Assembly: GCA_039000515.1 (NCBI GenBank)
Contig: JBCFYV010000001.1
Location: 53,190,410 to 53,254,409, forward strand
Origin: Timema cristinae
Taxonomy: Eukaryota; Arthropoda; Insecta; Phasmatodea; Timematidae
Length of the DNA: 64,000 bases
Reading direction: 5' to 3'
The notes under the pieces were generated by a model that made no database searches, was not told the DNA's origin, and saw only the letters and a list, made by a program, of their open reading frames with translations. Positions 14,561 through 26,019 of this stretch are shown here, in pieces; position 1 is the stretch's first letter; each line of letters starts with the position of its first letter. Made by a program: the position numbers and the translations under genes.

Positions 14561-14930
14561 AACACTTTTACGGGAAGTTCATATTTCTTTCATGTTTTCT
14601 ACAGTGTCTCTTAGATTTTTAAAAAAAAATTTTTTTTATTCACAACCAGCATGTAAATCCAAACCGACAACTTGGTGTATATTAGGTAGCACTGATAAGA
14701 ACAGATTTTTCGTGTCTTTTTCCCACGTAGGGTTTTCAAAATCGAGACATCCCGAGATTTTAGCTGTCGCATAATCCACGAGAGTCTGTCAAAAAATCTT
14801 GCAATAAGTGAGGGGTGTCGGCCAATATCCCGGGGGTGGGGCAACGTCAATGAGGTCCCCAAAAAACACAAAGAAGCCCCCAGCTGGTGCTAATAGGCAA
14901 CCATTTGAGTCCGCGTCTTGTTTCTCGTAT
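14560..14930 (-). pseudogene. Small Polinton-block protein, L copy, broken
   Basis: Counterpart of 61583-61975; the frame is interrupted several times. The surviving part is visible as a minus-strand frame around 14611-14871. Confidence 0.55.
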
Positions 14931-15029
14931 GAGACCATAGGCACCCCACATGCTTCTCGGAAAGATTAAATATTGTAAAACAATTTTCGGGAGGGGCGTG
15001 TTGCTAAAAACCTTTGTTGACCGCTTGTA

Positions 15030-15271
15030 GCTTCCCAGCTCTTGCCCTCTGTAGGGTTAAACACTGCACATTTCCCTCACATTTTTCAAATAGACAAGGG
15101 CGTAAATTTTATTCTTGACATCATGCAAACAAGACCTCTTGCGTCAACTTCATCCAGCGGGGAAAAAAGGTTGAAAATACGGGATGCGAGCGGCTGCACC
15201 GCTTTGCTTTGCAGTTTCAAACTCTTGACATCCCCTAGTTTGTTATTCAAAACTGCAGTTATGGCTGGCAC
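15030..15271 (-). pseudogene. 90-aa Polinton-block protein, L copy, broken
   Basis: Counterpart of 62007-62279. A 61-codon frame at 15086-15271 covers the middle; ends are frame-shifted. Confidence 0.55.
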
Positions 15272-15299
15272 GCCCCCCGGGGGCCCCTTTTATGTCCCA

Positions 15300-15830
15300 C
15301 TGATTGGACGCAGCCCTTTAAAGGGCGGGAGAACCCAACAGCTGAAAAATGTTTGTAATATCTCCCACATTAACGCCGTTGCTTGTTGTTTGGGGGGTGA
15401 AAAAGGGCTAGGAAAGTTTTTATCGGAATGTTAGATTGCGAAGAGAAGGGAAATGAACAGTAATAGCCGCAACGTTGAAATGATCACTGAAATTGTACGT
15501 CTTTAAGAGCGGAAAGTTTTTTTGCTAAAAGCAGTTTTGACTTTATCGGGGGGGAAAACCCCAATTTCAAAATATTATCCCACTCCCTTCTTTTTGATAA
15601 AAATTGCGACCCAATGCGTTCCCAGGCTTGGTTTGGGTTTATGTTGATGCAAGATGCTAGGGCGAGTATTCTTCGGGGAGTTTTATCACAGGAAAAAACC
15701 CACCGTACGAACAGAAACCCCCGGGGTTTGTTTTCAGCGGCCCTTTTTGGGGTGCGTGTCCTCTTCAATCATCCAAAACCGAATCCCCATTTTTACCGCA
15801 CCCAGGTAATACCTGCAGTTTTTTGACGAT
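15300..15830 (-). pseudogene. Adenain-like protease, L copy, broken
   Basis: Counterpart of 62341-62876. A 94-codon frame at 15484-15768 is a chimera of correct and shifted reading. The Cys-containing CGYYC segment is readable near 15443-15457. Confidence 0.65.
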
Positions 15831-16065
15831 ATATTAGCTTGATTTATAGTGGGGGATGAAAGACCTATAGCGTAAGGGGGGTTTTAACCCCCAATGTTGA
15901 AGTAATTACCTCATACGAAAAAAAAAAAACCCCTCAGTTCCTTACGAAAACTTTTTTACTGTCCGTCAAGAACTCAAAAAATCCACAATGACATCCATGA
16001 TTTAAACGAAGATTTAAGGGGCGGAAAGCACTTGGATTAACCCCCATAATCGGTCACGACGTTTA

Positions 16066-17260
16066 AATTTTTGAAAAAGGGAATGTTTGGGAAACCCCCC
16101 GTTTAAAAGGTACAGTTGACGGGTTTTAGTGAGAGCTATCGTGAAGCTCACTTCGATGCTCAAGAGCCATGCTGCGTCAAATTCCAATACGATGTCATGT
16201 GGGCGAACAGATTAGGTGTGGACTGAAAACCATGAGATGATATCCCTTTAGGAATTTTCCGTGTGATTTGAACTTTCGTTTTGAAAGGGATTCCCTTTCC
16301 AAAAACATGTGTGGTAGGACATGACATATTTTGCCGTTTGAAAAATAGGGCTGAAACGGTTTCACGGCCTTATAACCGCCCCCGTACCGGAAAGGTCATG
16401 CCAAGGGTTTGGAAGTTAAACAATTCTTGGTGCACCCCCCATTGAACTCAGTGTTTGATACAAACCCCACGTGCATTGTTTTTTAATTTGTTCGGGAATA
16501 TTTTACCTGTTTTCCCTTGACCCCCGTAGGAATAGGAGTGTTTTTATTTCCCAGGGGATGGTACTTTGCGGAACGCATTTAAAAATGATTTGGCATTGCC
16601 AACAGTATAAAAGTGCTTTTTTTTTACACGTCGCACAGAAGCCGGCTTCAGCGATTTAAACCTTAATGTAGAGGTTGGGGAGGCAATAAAACAAACCCCC
16701 CGGGAACGGAAAAATTTTGACTCGAGATCGTGCCATTCAAAGGAATTCTCTGTTAAACACGTCACAGTTTGATCCCCAAAGATCCACCGTCTTATTTTTT
16801 GCGGTGAAACTGTGAGGCCCAAAATTTCTTTTTTCCTGCATTAGCCTCCTCAAATTTCCGGGGCGCTGCGAACCACAACCGCAAGTAAAATGTGTTCTTT
16901 TGGCTTCATTGTTTAAAATTGACAACTTTTCAATTCGATTATAAGCATAAGTTTTTTGGCTGGGTGGGATATTATTTTTTGGTTTTAAAAAAAACAATCC
17001 CTGTGTGAAAGCGAATGCAACCAGTTTTGACAGGGGCAATTTTATCTCCCTTGAAAAACACCACCCTTCGGGTTCATGATAGCCGTCCTGAGATAGAGCA
17101 TAGTCTTGAAAGCTAGATATAGAACTCGCCTTACCGGGAACGGAAATTTAATGGGCGAATTTAGGGAGGGAAGAGACATGTTGTTGGGCAAGGCCCCTTT
17201 TTAAGACTGGGTTTCGTGGGTGGGGCAGAAAGTGATCGAGTTCACTGCTGGGACCTCACA
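16066..17260 (-). pseudogene. Polinton major capsid-type protein, L copy, broken
   Basis: Counterpart of 63148-64000 with the N-terminal part added. An ATG at 17177-17179 is a plausible start, and coding-like sequence may reach 17260. Frames at 16737-17039 and 16544-16822 cover pieces; many indels break the rest. The estimated length of about 370-400 codons is a little short of typical family members, so the true start may lie further upstream or codons may be lost. Confidence 0.7.
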
Positions 17261-17364
17261 GATGAGGTAAGAAAAGAATTTTAACTGAAAATATCTACAG
17301 CTTTTTTCTGATTTTTTTTTTCGTCGGCAACGAAAAGACTGACGCGTTGCTCTTTCGACGTCTT

Positions 17365-17670
17365 TTAAAAAGCCTGAGTGGCATTAGTGGTCGTATTCGT
17401 TCCGCCTTGCGTTTTAGGTTTGTTTAGCCTCGCCCACAAGTGGCGTGGGCCTCTTTGAAATACGAAGCTAATTTGCGATGCGGAAGCACTCGCCCGTTTG
17501 AAGCACCTATTTTTCCCATGCTTTTGCGCCCTTCTAGAAAAAGGTACTAGCTCTTTAAAAGACTGCTGAAAAAACTTCCATTTTCGCCCCCGTTGATTAG
17601 GGAACGCGCGGTAGATCAAAGTTTTTTTCCAAACTGGGTTTATGTAGTTCTTTTTTAGGGACAGTTTCAT
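17365..17670 (-). CDS. Basic virion-core-like protein of the Polinton block, about 101 aa
   Basis: A 101-codon minus-strand frame, strongly basic (many Lys/Arg), with the segment YRAFPNQRG followed by a Phe-rich amphipathic stretch and SRRAQKHGKN. This layout resembles the small basic, membrane-active virion protein commonly encoded next to the capsid gene in animal Polintons and adintoviruses (compared with adenovirus protein VI/X types). Only the first 60 residues look conserved; the C-terminal part may be shifted. It lies between the capsid gene and the minor-capsid candidate on the same strand. No R copy is inside the window. Confidence 0.5.
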   Translation of the reverse strand: MKLSLKKNYINPVWKKTLIYRAFPNQRGRKWKFFQQSFKELVPFSRRAQKHGKNRCFKRASASASQISFVFQRGPRHLWARLNKPKTQGGTNTTTNATQAF

Positions 17671-17719
17671 ATTGAGACGTCGAAAAAAGAAGTTTCACGC
17701 ACAAAATTTTCCAAACCCG

Positions 17720-18470
17720 AATGGGACAGGTTTACCATGTCTGTTCTTATATGATTTTCCGGCTTCAATTTCCCTTATAAGTAGGACCCCGTACTGCAAC
17801 GGGCCATAGCTAAATGTCTTATATATACCCTATAGATAGTTTTATGTTGTTGATACCGACTATACATAAAAGCGGCGCCACAATGCGTGGGAACGGGCTG
17901 AGGATCGACGTATCCGTGTAGATTACTTTTTGCAAGGCAAGCCTAGTAAAATAATGTCAGCGTACGGTATCTTTGGACTTTGATCAGATTAGTCTGAGGA
18001 TTGAAACTGAGCTTAGATTTAGTTGACTTGATAGACCCAGCGCTGTATAATTTGTTGAAGAAGAAACAACGTCCACTTTTTGTTGGGTTTGTGTACTTGA
18101 ATACAACCCGGAATCCCCTTTTAAAAACCCTCTACTACATTTAGGGCTTTGACTAATTCATGGATAGTGCTGTAGTTTTTAGGAGGGATGATCCTTGAAC
18201 TTTTGGTTCCACGCAGCTAGCGTCCCACCCAGTTGTACCAAAACAATATTTTGACCCTTAGATACGTGGTGAAATAACACGGATATTGGAACTCGGTGAG
18301 AGCGACTTCCCAACTGGCGTTGAGTGTAAGACGGTAGGGTAGTTGCGGGGTAAAATTCTCGAGGGTATTTTTGGGGAAATTTTCCCATAGAGCTGTCGCT
18401 TGGAAAAGTAAATTTTACAATTGGTCCTTCATTATAGGCGCCTAACGTAACTGGCAAAGAATCCAAGAAT
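17720..18470 (-). pseudogene. Penton-like minor capsid candidate of the Polinton block, frame-shifted
   Basis: The frame beginning near 18466 contains FTFPSDSSMGKFP, then switches frame near 18370. The continuing similarity holds the segment WEVALTEFQYP in a different frame around 18290. Further coding-like sequence runs to about 17770, with segments such as SPFPRIVAPLL. This order (Ser-rich opening, WEVAL, then a C-terminal beta region) is that of a conserved animal Polinton virion protein, probably the penton-like single jelly-roll minor capsid protein. Several frameshifts break it. The family name is less sure than the Polinton origin. Confidence 0.55.
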
Positions 18471-18569
18471 TAAACTTGGTGAGGTAACCCAAATTTCACC
18501 CCAAACGTTCACTATCTTTCTGGTGCATTTCCCCTTTGACACGAAATTATTTTATAAACTTTAAATATC

Positions 18570-19490
18570 TCGGGAAAAGACGACGCTTTGGGCGATTCTG
18601 GTTCGAAAAAACGTTCCTTCCACTTCCTCGCCATCAAGATTGGTCAGCCGTAGACACTGGTTGTCGCAAAAACAACACTGCTGACTTTGAAAATTTCTTC
18701 ACTTAAATTGGGCATTCGTAGCCCTTTTCAAACAGCATTTTGGATTTGCTAATAAGCACCGTATCACCAACTTTTATTTTTGGCCTTTAAATTAGAGTTT
18801 GGACGCCGTTTTCCAAACAAATTACCTCTTGGTTCTGAAAACGCGCAGCGGCATCTTGAAAGGAATGTTTTGCACCGTTGTAACCGTCGAAGAGATCTTG
18901 GAGGACGTCCACATACCGATACGTGTATGTTTGGTAAAGTAGCACCACATGTGCCCTTTAAGAGTTCTATTGAATCGTTCCACGATTCTTGCCTTCACGT
19001 TCGGATTATGAGTGGTGTAGTAATACATGCCTTATTGAATGAGAAAATTTTCGGTCTAGACTTTCATGAACTCTGTCCCCTTGTCCGTCTGTAAACCTAG
19101 AGGTTTATGGCCACTTTGTTTGAAAATGTCCTGAAAGGCGTCTCTCATGATGCTCCACGTCTTGAAGGGAAGCGTCCTCGCCCAGGCCATCTTGCTAAAC
19201 ACGTCGATGACGTGAGCAAGTACACTGCACTGAGTTGTGTTTTCTAGAGTTCGCATATCGTTGAGATCGGCTTGCCAGAGATCGTCAATGTTCGACACCA
19301 CATACTTGTTGCATGGAATTTTTTTATCACCGGTTTGTAAGGTATAAGCGTCCTGCACACGAAGCCATTATTGTACTTTTGTTGGATCTTCCTTGGATGC
19401 CTTTATGAGCAACGTTTTCCCCTGCAAACCCTGAAGGATAAGAAGGGTCGTAGTAGATGTGGGCTAAACGGACCACTAAGCTCGGAACGG
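18570..19490 (-). pseudogene. Retroviral-type integrase of Polinton type (DDE), frame-shifted
   Basis: The coding order on the minus strand is: an N-terminal segment IYYDPSYPSGFAG near 19460; a core frame at 19358-19056 with the first catalytic Asp in WQADLNDM and the second in LQTDKGTEF; then, after a frameshift near 19040, IVERFNRTLK (19028-18822 frame) with the catalytic Glu. A C-terminal chromodomain-like region follows, with VGDTVLISKSK and LDGEEVEGTFF near 18770 and 18630. All three acidic residues of the D,D,E triad are visible. Such integrases insert Polintons with 6-bp target duplications. Breaks at several points make it non-functional as written. Confidence 0.85.
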
Positions 19491-19499
19491 CAGCCCCCT

Positions 19500-20110
19500 G
19501 TTTTCGTCCACCCTTTTCAGTTTCTCCTTCTTAGGGCATTTGATGGTGTAAGTGGTTGGGGGACGGGTGTCGTATCTCTAATGGACGCCAAACGTTTTTG
19601 GGTTTACAATAATTCTTTCGGAACATTTATTTGTTGAAGCAGTGGAGAAACTCTCGCCACCCTGACGGCTCACTGTGTTTTCTTGCTGTGATAAGATCGT
19701 TGACTAAATCCACAATATTGAATCCACAAGAGGCGTATCGTGAATCTCACTTTCTCGTTTTTGGGCCCAAAAGATACGCCTCGGGGAATACATGCTCTAG
19801 TAAAAGCTCAGCTTTTTTACGTGCCTTACTGGTACAGTGTTGAGTACGGCAGTGATGGAAAATACAGGCAATTCGGGGGTGTAGTAGTGGTGGTGGTGGT
19901 GGGGTATTTTCAGTTCGTGGAGGGTGTTGAAAAATTCAGATAGTGCTGTACACTTGTTGGTATAAAGTCCATTTAGAATTGTAAAGTTTTGAAGCGAGGG
20001 TTTTTTTCCAATTCCTTGTCCAGTTCGTAGACCTCTAGATTTTGGCCGATGCTACTTGTTGGTGGTGTTGCTCTTAAACGGTGTAAGGCTTTGGGTGACA
20101 CCAATATCAT
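19500..20110 (-). other. Coding-like stretch upstream of the integrase, unassigned
   Basis: On the minus strand, short pieces such as VDLVNDLITARKHSEPSGWR alternate between frames with stops. The composition and position before the integrase suggest a further Polinton gene or an N-terminal extension of the integrase. A (GTG)n run at 19884-19902 gives a His stretch. I could not match it to the packaging ATPase or to DNA polymerase B. Confidence 0.35.
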
Positions 20111-20139
20111 CTTTTTAAGTGGTTCCCATTATCTACTTG

Positions 20140-20225
20140 TTGAATGAGTTTTTTGTGTGGTCTTGGGATAAAGTGCTCGCCTCAGGATCCGGGGTTTGTG
20201 GGTTCAAACCCAGCCGAGGTAAGGT
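20140..20225 (+). repeat. tRNA-like SINE head
   Basis: A B box GGGTTCAAACCC lies at about 20201-20212, with an upstream A-box-like segment. It is degenerate, so a SINE fragment rather than a tRNA gene. Confidence 0.5.
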
Positions 20226-20395
20226 TTTTCTTGAGCAAAAAAAAAATTTCCACAACACATCCGTTACTGTTTCCAACCTTTTGGTCAGTTTTTTATTTCA
20301 GCCATATATTTTCCCACAGCTGGGGTTCTAGGCCTGTCGTAGCTTTCCCTAATGCCTCATGATCTAAAATCAAGATTAAGACAGGAAAAACATCT

Positions 20396-20545
20396 AGTCC
20401 CCGGCCATTAATTTATCAATGTGAAAAGATAAACTCATATTTTCATCAATGATACATTTTTCAGTTATGCCGGAATCAAACTCGGGACTCCTAACTAGTA
20501 GAGAGAAACGCTACTGACTGAACTAAGGTTTTTGGATCTCCCTCT
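20396..20545 (-). repeat. SINE family D fragment, minus strand
   Basis: CCCGGCCATTAATTTATC on the plus strand is shared with 43547-43690. A reversed B-box-like segment (GGAATCAAACTCGGGACTCC) lies at 20471-20490. Confidence 0.65.
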
Positions 20546-20699
20546 CACTATATAATTATATATAAAGGGAGCTGGAGCAATAATTATTATTTTGACATAA
20601 AAACTGTAAAAACACTTACTTTTACTACTCGCGGCCCTACACACACAACCTAAGAATTAAAACAAAAAACTATTGAAAGGTAACCCTAAACCTGAAACG

Positions 20700-20860
20700 A
20701 ACCAGGATGCATAAGTGGTAGATCATTGGCCCTCAAAAACAAAAGTCCCGGGTTCAAATTCTCATACTTTCATGCTGTCATGAATTTGGTTCCAGTATCA
20801 AAACTGATCCTTTGGGGACAGTCACACGTATCAGTTTATAATAAATGTTAATTAAAATCA
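20700..20860 (+). repeat. tRNA-derived SINE fragment
   Basis: A tRNA-like head contains GCATAAGTGGTAGATC (A-box region) and CCCGGGTTCAAATTC (B box), followed by about 90 bp of body without a recognisable tail. Confidence 0.6.
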
Positions 20861-22262
20861 GTAACTAGAGTACTGTCCTTCATTTTCATCATAATCTCGG
20901 TACCCTCTCACGTGACACCCACACACCCTTATCCCTCTTCACAAAACTAACTTATATTCTCTTTCTTTTACTGTTGCTGGAGCTCGTTCCCAGAATCCTC
21001 TTGATATAAAATTAAAACTGTCGCTACTATAAAATCCTTTTTAGCATAATCTTCCCCAAAGTCTACGAGCAATTCTCTATCGTCGATGTGAGGGGAAATG
21101 AGGGGTAAAGTAAGAATTTTTGTATGTAAAAGTAAACTTATTATTATAATTAAATTTTTATTATATTATTTATAAAACATGTATCTAGCCTACATACTTA
21201 GTTACTAAATATTATTATCAAAAATGGTTTTCTTTTTAATTATTTGATGTCTCCATTTTGTTTAAAATATGCATAATATAGATCACACATAAATGTGTGT
21301 AATATGAAGATTGTTCTAATTTTCTTTCTTTCCTTTATTTAGTTATGCTTCCTTATTTATTTTTTTTTATTCGTTTTGTAAATGTACAATTATATGAACA
21401 GAAATGTGGTAAATGTATTTTTAATACATTATTTTTGTACACATCTATAAAATTATTAATTTTTAACACCCTAAATATTAGATGAACAAGCTTTCTTATT
21501 AAGGATTTAAATATAAGAAACACGATGGGTTTAACTTCAACCAAAAAAAAGAATATTTTTTATTTTTATTACTTTTACTATCCTGAGATGCTATCTGCAT
21601 GCTTGAAAACTAAATAGTTAACTAAAAACATCACCGGATTCATCTTCCTCTTAATATTTCAAATGTTTTATTACTTTGGCAAGTGATATAAACCTGACTT
21701 TAGTTTAAAATACAAATTTATGGTGTGGAATGATTGTAGTCAAATTTTAGTAACTTTTGAACTGTCCAAAAAAGGTCCAACAACTAACCAATTCGGCTGG
21801 TTTCAGTTTCCAATAACTATTCATTTTTGACATCATTCTGAGCTAAGCCAATTAAGTCGTTTATTAAATCATTCAAATATTTGATGTTTTTTACATATTT
21901 TAAAACTAAACATATTAAGATAAATAATCATATATAGAGTGATTTTATGTTTAAAATTTTCAATATAATAAAGTGAAAAATATATAGACTAATATTACAC
22001 CGAATATCCGCCACTACCAAAAACTAAAGGGTTTTACAATACTAGTAAACCCTTTTTCCGGGACTCATCCATGCGGGACCCAAATTTTTATTTATCTAAA
22101 AGTAATATTTGATCCAACTCACATATCCCCACGAGTAGATCTTCCTCCTCTTTCCGGCCTATGAAGTAGTGTGCACTCCCAGAGGGGGCTTATTTCAGTA
22201 ATGTGCATCATAAATAATGTCGGGCTAATCCCTAACCGAGAGTTGTAATAATTGCTGTCTAC
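20861..22262. other. No gene recognised
   Basis: AT-rich DNA without a supported gene, RNA or repeat boundary. It looks cleaner than copy L, without the homopolymer distortion. Confidence 0.6.
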
Positions 22263-22750
22263 ATGATATCCTGCATCTCTCTCTCTCGTCGCCAATGGTG
22301 TTCAGGCATGGAACAGTGGTGTAGGACATGTCTGGATAGTACTTTTAGTCCAATAGGGCAAGAGATGATGGTTAGTATAAATATTATAATCCACTCTATT
22401 TGTGGCCAGGCAGGGGAGGCCTACAAGGCAGTAAGAGACACCAATAAAAATGTAAGAGATAATCAAAAACAGTACTATGACCTGAAGACTACAAACAAAA
22501 TGTATGACGCAGGGGACCTTGTTTATTTGCATGATACATCCGTAAAGCCAGGAGTTTCAAGGAAACTGGCAAAATCCTCAAGAAACTAGGTGACGTGAAT
22601 TACAAAATGAAAATAAACAATAAGAAATATTTATTCATGTCAACAGACTCAAACCATTCCAGTAACCCCAGAACGCAGACGAAGAAGACGCAGTTACTTG
22701 AATATCCCCCAAGCAAGAAGTTGAAGATATCGAAGTTCAACAGAGACAAC
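22263..22750 (+). pseudogene. Ty3/Gypsy integrase C-terminal remnant
   Basis: A frame from 22263 contains GEAYKAVRDTNKNVRDNQKQ, then YYDLKTTNKMYDAGDLVYLH and VKPGVSRKLAK. This is the C-terminal region of Ty3/Gypsy integrases, where the alpha-helical spacer leads into the SH3-like GDLVYL strand. A frameshift near 22570 moves the following ILKKLGDVNYKM segment into another frame, and a run of Arg codons (22676-22698) then leads to a stop. The D,D,E catalytic core is absent or unrecognisable upstream. It is a dead 3' pol fragment. Confidence 0.8.
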
Positions 22751-23514
22751 ACCTACCACCACCTGAAGATCCTGTTGTCGAACCTGAGGATATCGAGCAG
22801 GAATATCTATAACAGGAGGATGACTTGGAGCTTACTCTAGAAGAGGAGAGCATAATCGAGATGGACCTCTCGACACTACACCAATGAGGGAGCTGATACT
22901 ACAGCTTCGGATGGTCACCAGGGACGCGTCATTATCATCATATGATGACGGACATTGCTGAGGACGTCAACGAGCAAGGGAGCCCTATAACCTCAGGCAG
23001 CGTCGTCTAAACCTGACCCGTTAGTTTCAGATATCTCCAAGTATGAGTGGTGTCCCTATCCTCAACAGAGGGCTACCAGGAACGGGGAGTAGTACTGGTT
23101 GATCCTAACAGGGAAGAGCAACCTCAACATCGAGCCGGTTGACCCAGGAGGTAGGACCAGGCATGTCAAGTGAACAGGGATATCATCAAGAGGACAACGG
23201 CGAGGAAGAGCTCCATGATGGTGATGGAAGGAGTCAAGGGACGGTACACTCGAGATTTCATCATCGCCGATTGGACGTACAAACCAGCCACGACGCGATG
23301 ATCCGGGACGTGTACACTTGTATCGTGACAAAATGTGAAAAATTCGAGTTTTTTTTCAGTAGATGCGAACATTTATTTTATATTGACTTTTTTTGTACTA
23401 TAGATAACTGCACAAGTATCTGTTTGTTAGTAGCTAAATCACACTTAAATAGGGGTGGTTTTTTAATTAAAAAGTGTACCGAGGGTAGCACACTTTTAGA
23501 AAATTGAAGGGTAT
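22751..23514. other. Region between Gypsy remnant and possible LTR
   Basis: Contains several overlapping short frames of 68-122 codons on both strands that I do not recognise. It may be a decayed 3' internal part of the retrotransposon. Confidence 0.4.
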
Positions 23515-24275
23515 TGTTGGGAGCCAACAACATATAGAACGAATGTGCAGCTACAAAGTGCATAGTTGAAACTAGGGATAATTGCAACCTAAGACGGCCG
23601 ACTAGCTTACGATTACATTCCTAGTCTTGAGACAATGGCTTCTGTACTGACCATGTAAATTCAAGTTAGGGATGAACGGCTGGTTCATGAACCGGTGTTA
23701 ATCCAGGGACAAATTGGCTGACTAGCATGGACAGTTGTCTCCGGTACTTCATCAGAGGAATGTTGTCAAACTAAAGACCTCTGCATGGTTCAGGAATATA
23801 TTAGAGTTAGGATAGTTTTACCCAGGAATCGATACAATGTATCAAACATCTTTTGTAAATAATTGCATATTTTATATTCCATGTTATTAAACTAGTTAAT
23901 AATAGAATAGAAAACATCTATCATATTATTTAAATGTGTGCATGTGCACATATCCTCTGTGAACTGGCGACCGGTCATAGCAAAATGTTAAAATTAGGTA
24001 TTTGGCAGTTAAATTTAAAATTTTATAATTTAATTATGTTAAATTACGCTTATACAGCACTGTTTCTCACCCAAAGACACTTCTCTTCTCCTTCTCTTCT
24101 CCATATCAGTCTCTTACTCACCTATAGAACAACTAGCCATACCACCTTCTTATTAGATCCGTGAGAAGCAAAAAAAAACAAGCAAATTAAAGTCGTACAA
24201 GGAAAAGGGTCTCATCAACCCTAAAAATTTATATTAAGACGAAGTCAAACCCAAAAGGAAAATAGATATACAACA
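23515..24275 (+). mobile_element. Possible LTR next to the Gypsy remnant
   Basis: A TGTTGGGAGCC start follows a purine-rich stretch (AAAATTGAAGGG), and an ACAACA end at 24275 is followed by TGGTCAAAGGG, which could be a primer-binding site. The arrangement fits an LTR lying 3' of pol, but no second LTR copy is present for comparison and no target duplication was found. Confidence 0.3.
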
Positions 24276-24619
24276 GTGGTCAAAGGGTGACAGCAGAAAT
24301 GATTCAAGCTCAGACAAATGGTGAAAGGCCAATTTTCCAGCCGGGGGCGTATTGTCATCCGCTGTCGGGTTGCAATTGTTTTCCGTCATTGTCTTTTGAA
24401 AAACTATTTTCCTTGTGTGTGTAGAAAAATGTACGCAATTGGGGCATGGGATTGAAATGGGGTTTTAGACCTTTCAGGTTTTCAGAACAAATAGTGTAAT
24501 TTTAAACTTTAGTAAGCAATTAATTTTTTTGGGGAAATTTTCTTTTTTATTGTTTTTAACAAAGATAATCATTCAGGGTTTAAACAAAGACCGTGTTAGG
24601 TTCATGTAGTGATAAAAAA

Positions 24620-25140
24620 GAAAAAAAATTTTGAAATTTTATGGAAATCCTGTTTCGTGTTCCACTGAACCCGTTTTTTTTTGCTTTGTTTGTGTGTCTG
24701 TTTCTTGGCCCAGACCCAAAAAACTTTTTTATTGCCCGGTAAAAAATTTTGGTACCGGGGTTTTCTTTGGGGGTTTTGTTCCAAACGAGCTTTTGGAATT
24801 AGTATCCAATTCTAAAATTAAGAGAAATTTCACTTTGAGGGGAAAAAATTTTGAAAAAATAAATTTTTTTTGGGGAAATTGGCTTGACGTTTTTGGATTA
24901 AAATTCTTTTCTGGGAAATGTTTTAAATAACAAACAAAATGGGGATTCTCTTTTTCAGTGAAAATTAGTTTGAGGATCCTTTACGTAGTCTAAAGTTACC
25001 AACTTGAAAATAATTTGTTTAAATCTTTGATATACAAGATTAAATTGGCATACAAAATTTTTAGCAAATTAAAAATAATTTTTTTAAAAAATACATTTTT
25101 ATAAAAACCCAAAGGTTTCTGAAATATAAACAAATATGTG
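24620..25140 (+). repeat. Dispersed repeat family X, distorted copy
   Basis: Shares order and words with 51530-51980 and 40505-40930 (CTTGGCCCAGACCC, a GAGCTTTTGGAATTAGTATCC segment, AACAAACAAAATGGGGATTC). It shows heavy homopolymer runs like copy L. Confidence 0.6.
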
Positions 25141-25233
25141 TAGAGTTTTGTGAAGTAGAGAAATTTATGGTTATGCTTTTTTTGTTCAACCCGATGTCGT
25201 CCTTTTTACAATGTTTCGTAACACTGTATATTA

Positions 25234-25333
25234 NNNNNNNNNNNNNNNNNNNNNNNNNNNNNNNNNNNNNNNNNNNNNNNNNNNNNNNNNNNNNNNNNNN
25301 NNNNNNNNNNNNNNNNNNNNNNNNNNNNNNNNN
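25234..25333. other. Assembly gap of exactly 100 N
   Basis: One hundred N between two contigs, the conventional placeholder for a gap of unknown size. Any frame crossing it is meaningless. Confidence 0.99.
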
Positions 25334-26011
25334 TTTTACTAATCCAAATCGAACATATTCTTCATAATCTCGGATTTAAATTAGAATCATCTAATATTTA
25401 AAAGTATACAGTTTTTGTCGTGATATGTTTATGAGATTGGCATTTGTGCTGCACTAAATGAATATTTTTGATAAAGGTTTGGTAAAACTGAATAAATTTA
25501 TATGGTTTTTTGGGTGCATATTTATTACGTTATAAAATATGTTCTACTTTTTTATATAATTTTGTATTTTGTTTTAGCCAAGGGAAAATAAATTGTGTAT
25601 TTTCAATTACACACGTCTACAGTTAAATTGCTAATTAATTTGTTAATTACGTCAATACATAATAATGTATAGACTAAATAAATTATATCTTCGATAAATG
25701 CCCCTTTTCTAAAAATATATTTTTGACATGTTCAAAGAAAATCACTAAAGATTCTTACAATCAAAATAAATTACTAACACTATTATTCCAAGAATCGGCA
25801 AGAAGTTTAGAAAGGTTAGGCTTCACGTGAAAGTAGCAAAAATAGTTTTTTTTTCCGTTGTTGGGATTAGTTGATCTTACAGGAAGTTATTTTACAGTGT
25901 GAGAAATTATTATGTACAAAACATCAAATCAACTCAAATGATAATTTTCTCGAAGACTAATCTTGAACACGACTTATTTTTATTTATGAATATAAAAATG
26001 TTTCATTTACG
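25334..26011. other. No gene recognised
   Basis: AT-rich DNA between the gap and the hAT-like element; nothing supported. Confidence 0.6.
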
Positions 26012-26019
26012 TCTTACTG

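Larger units (their letters stand above)
1..16866 (+). repeat. Copy L of a large direct duplication
   Basis: This stretch matches 44241-64000 in order and orientation. Landmarks that recur in both copies are the 87-bp array, the (CA)n tract, every SINE, the MITE/mariner pair and the Polinton genes. L is about 1 kb shorter than R after removing R's 1925-bp insertion, mostly through scattered one- to few-base deletions. Many differences turn mixed bases in R into homopolymer runs in L, for example a G run near 3769-3788. That pattern looks like unpolished long-read sequence rather than evolution. The left edge is the window edge, so the duplication may begin earlier. Use R for reading any shared feature. 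Confidence 0.95.

Noticed and set aside
23139..23507. 122-codon frame and overlapping minus-strand frames
   Set aside because: No recognisable motif, low-complexity in part, and open frames on both strands next to retrotransposon remains.
25167..25367. 66-codon frame spanning the gap
   Set aside because: Half of it consists of N.
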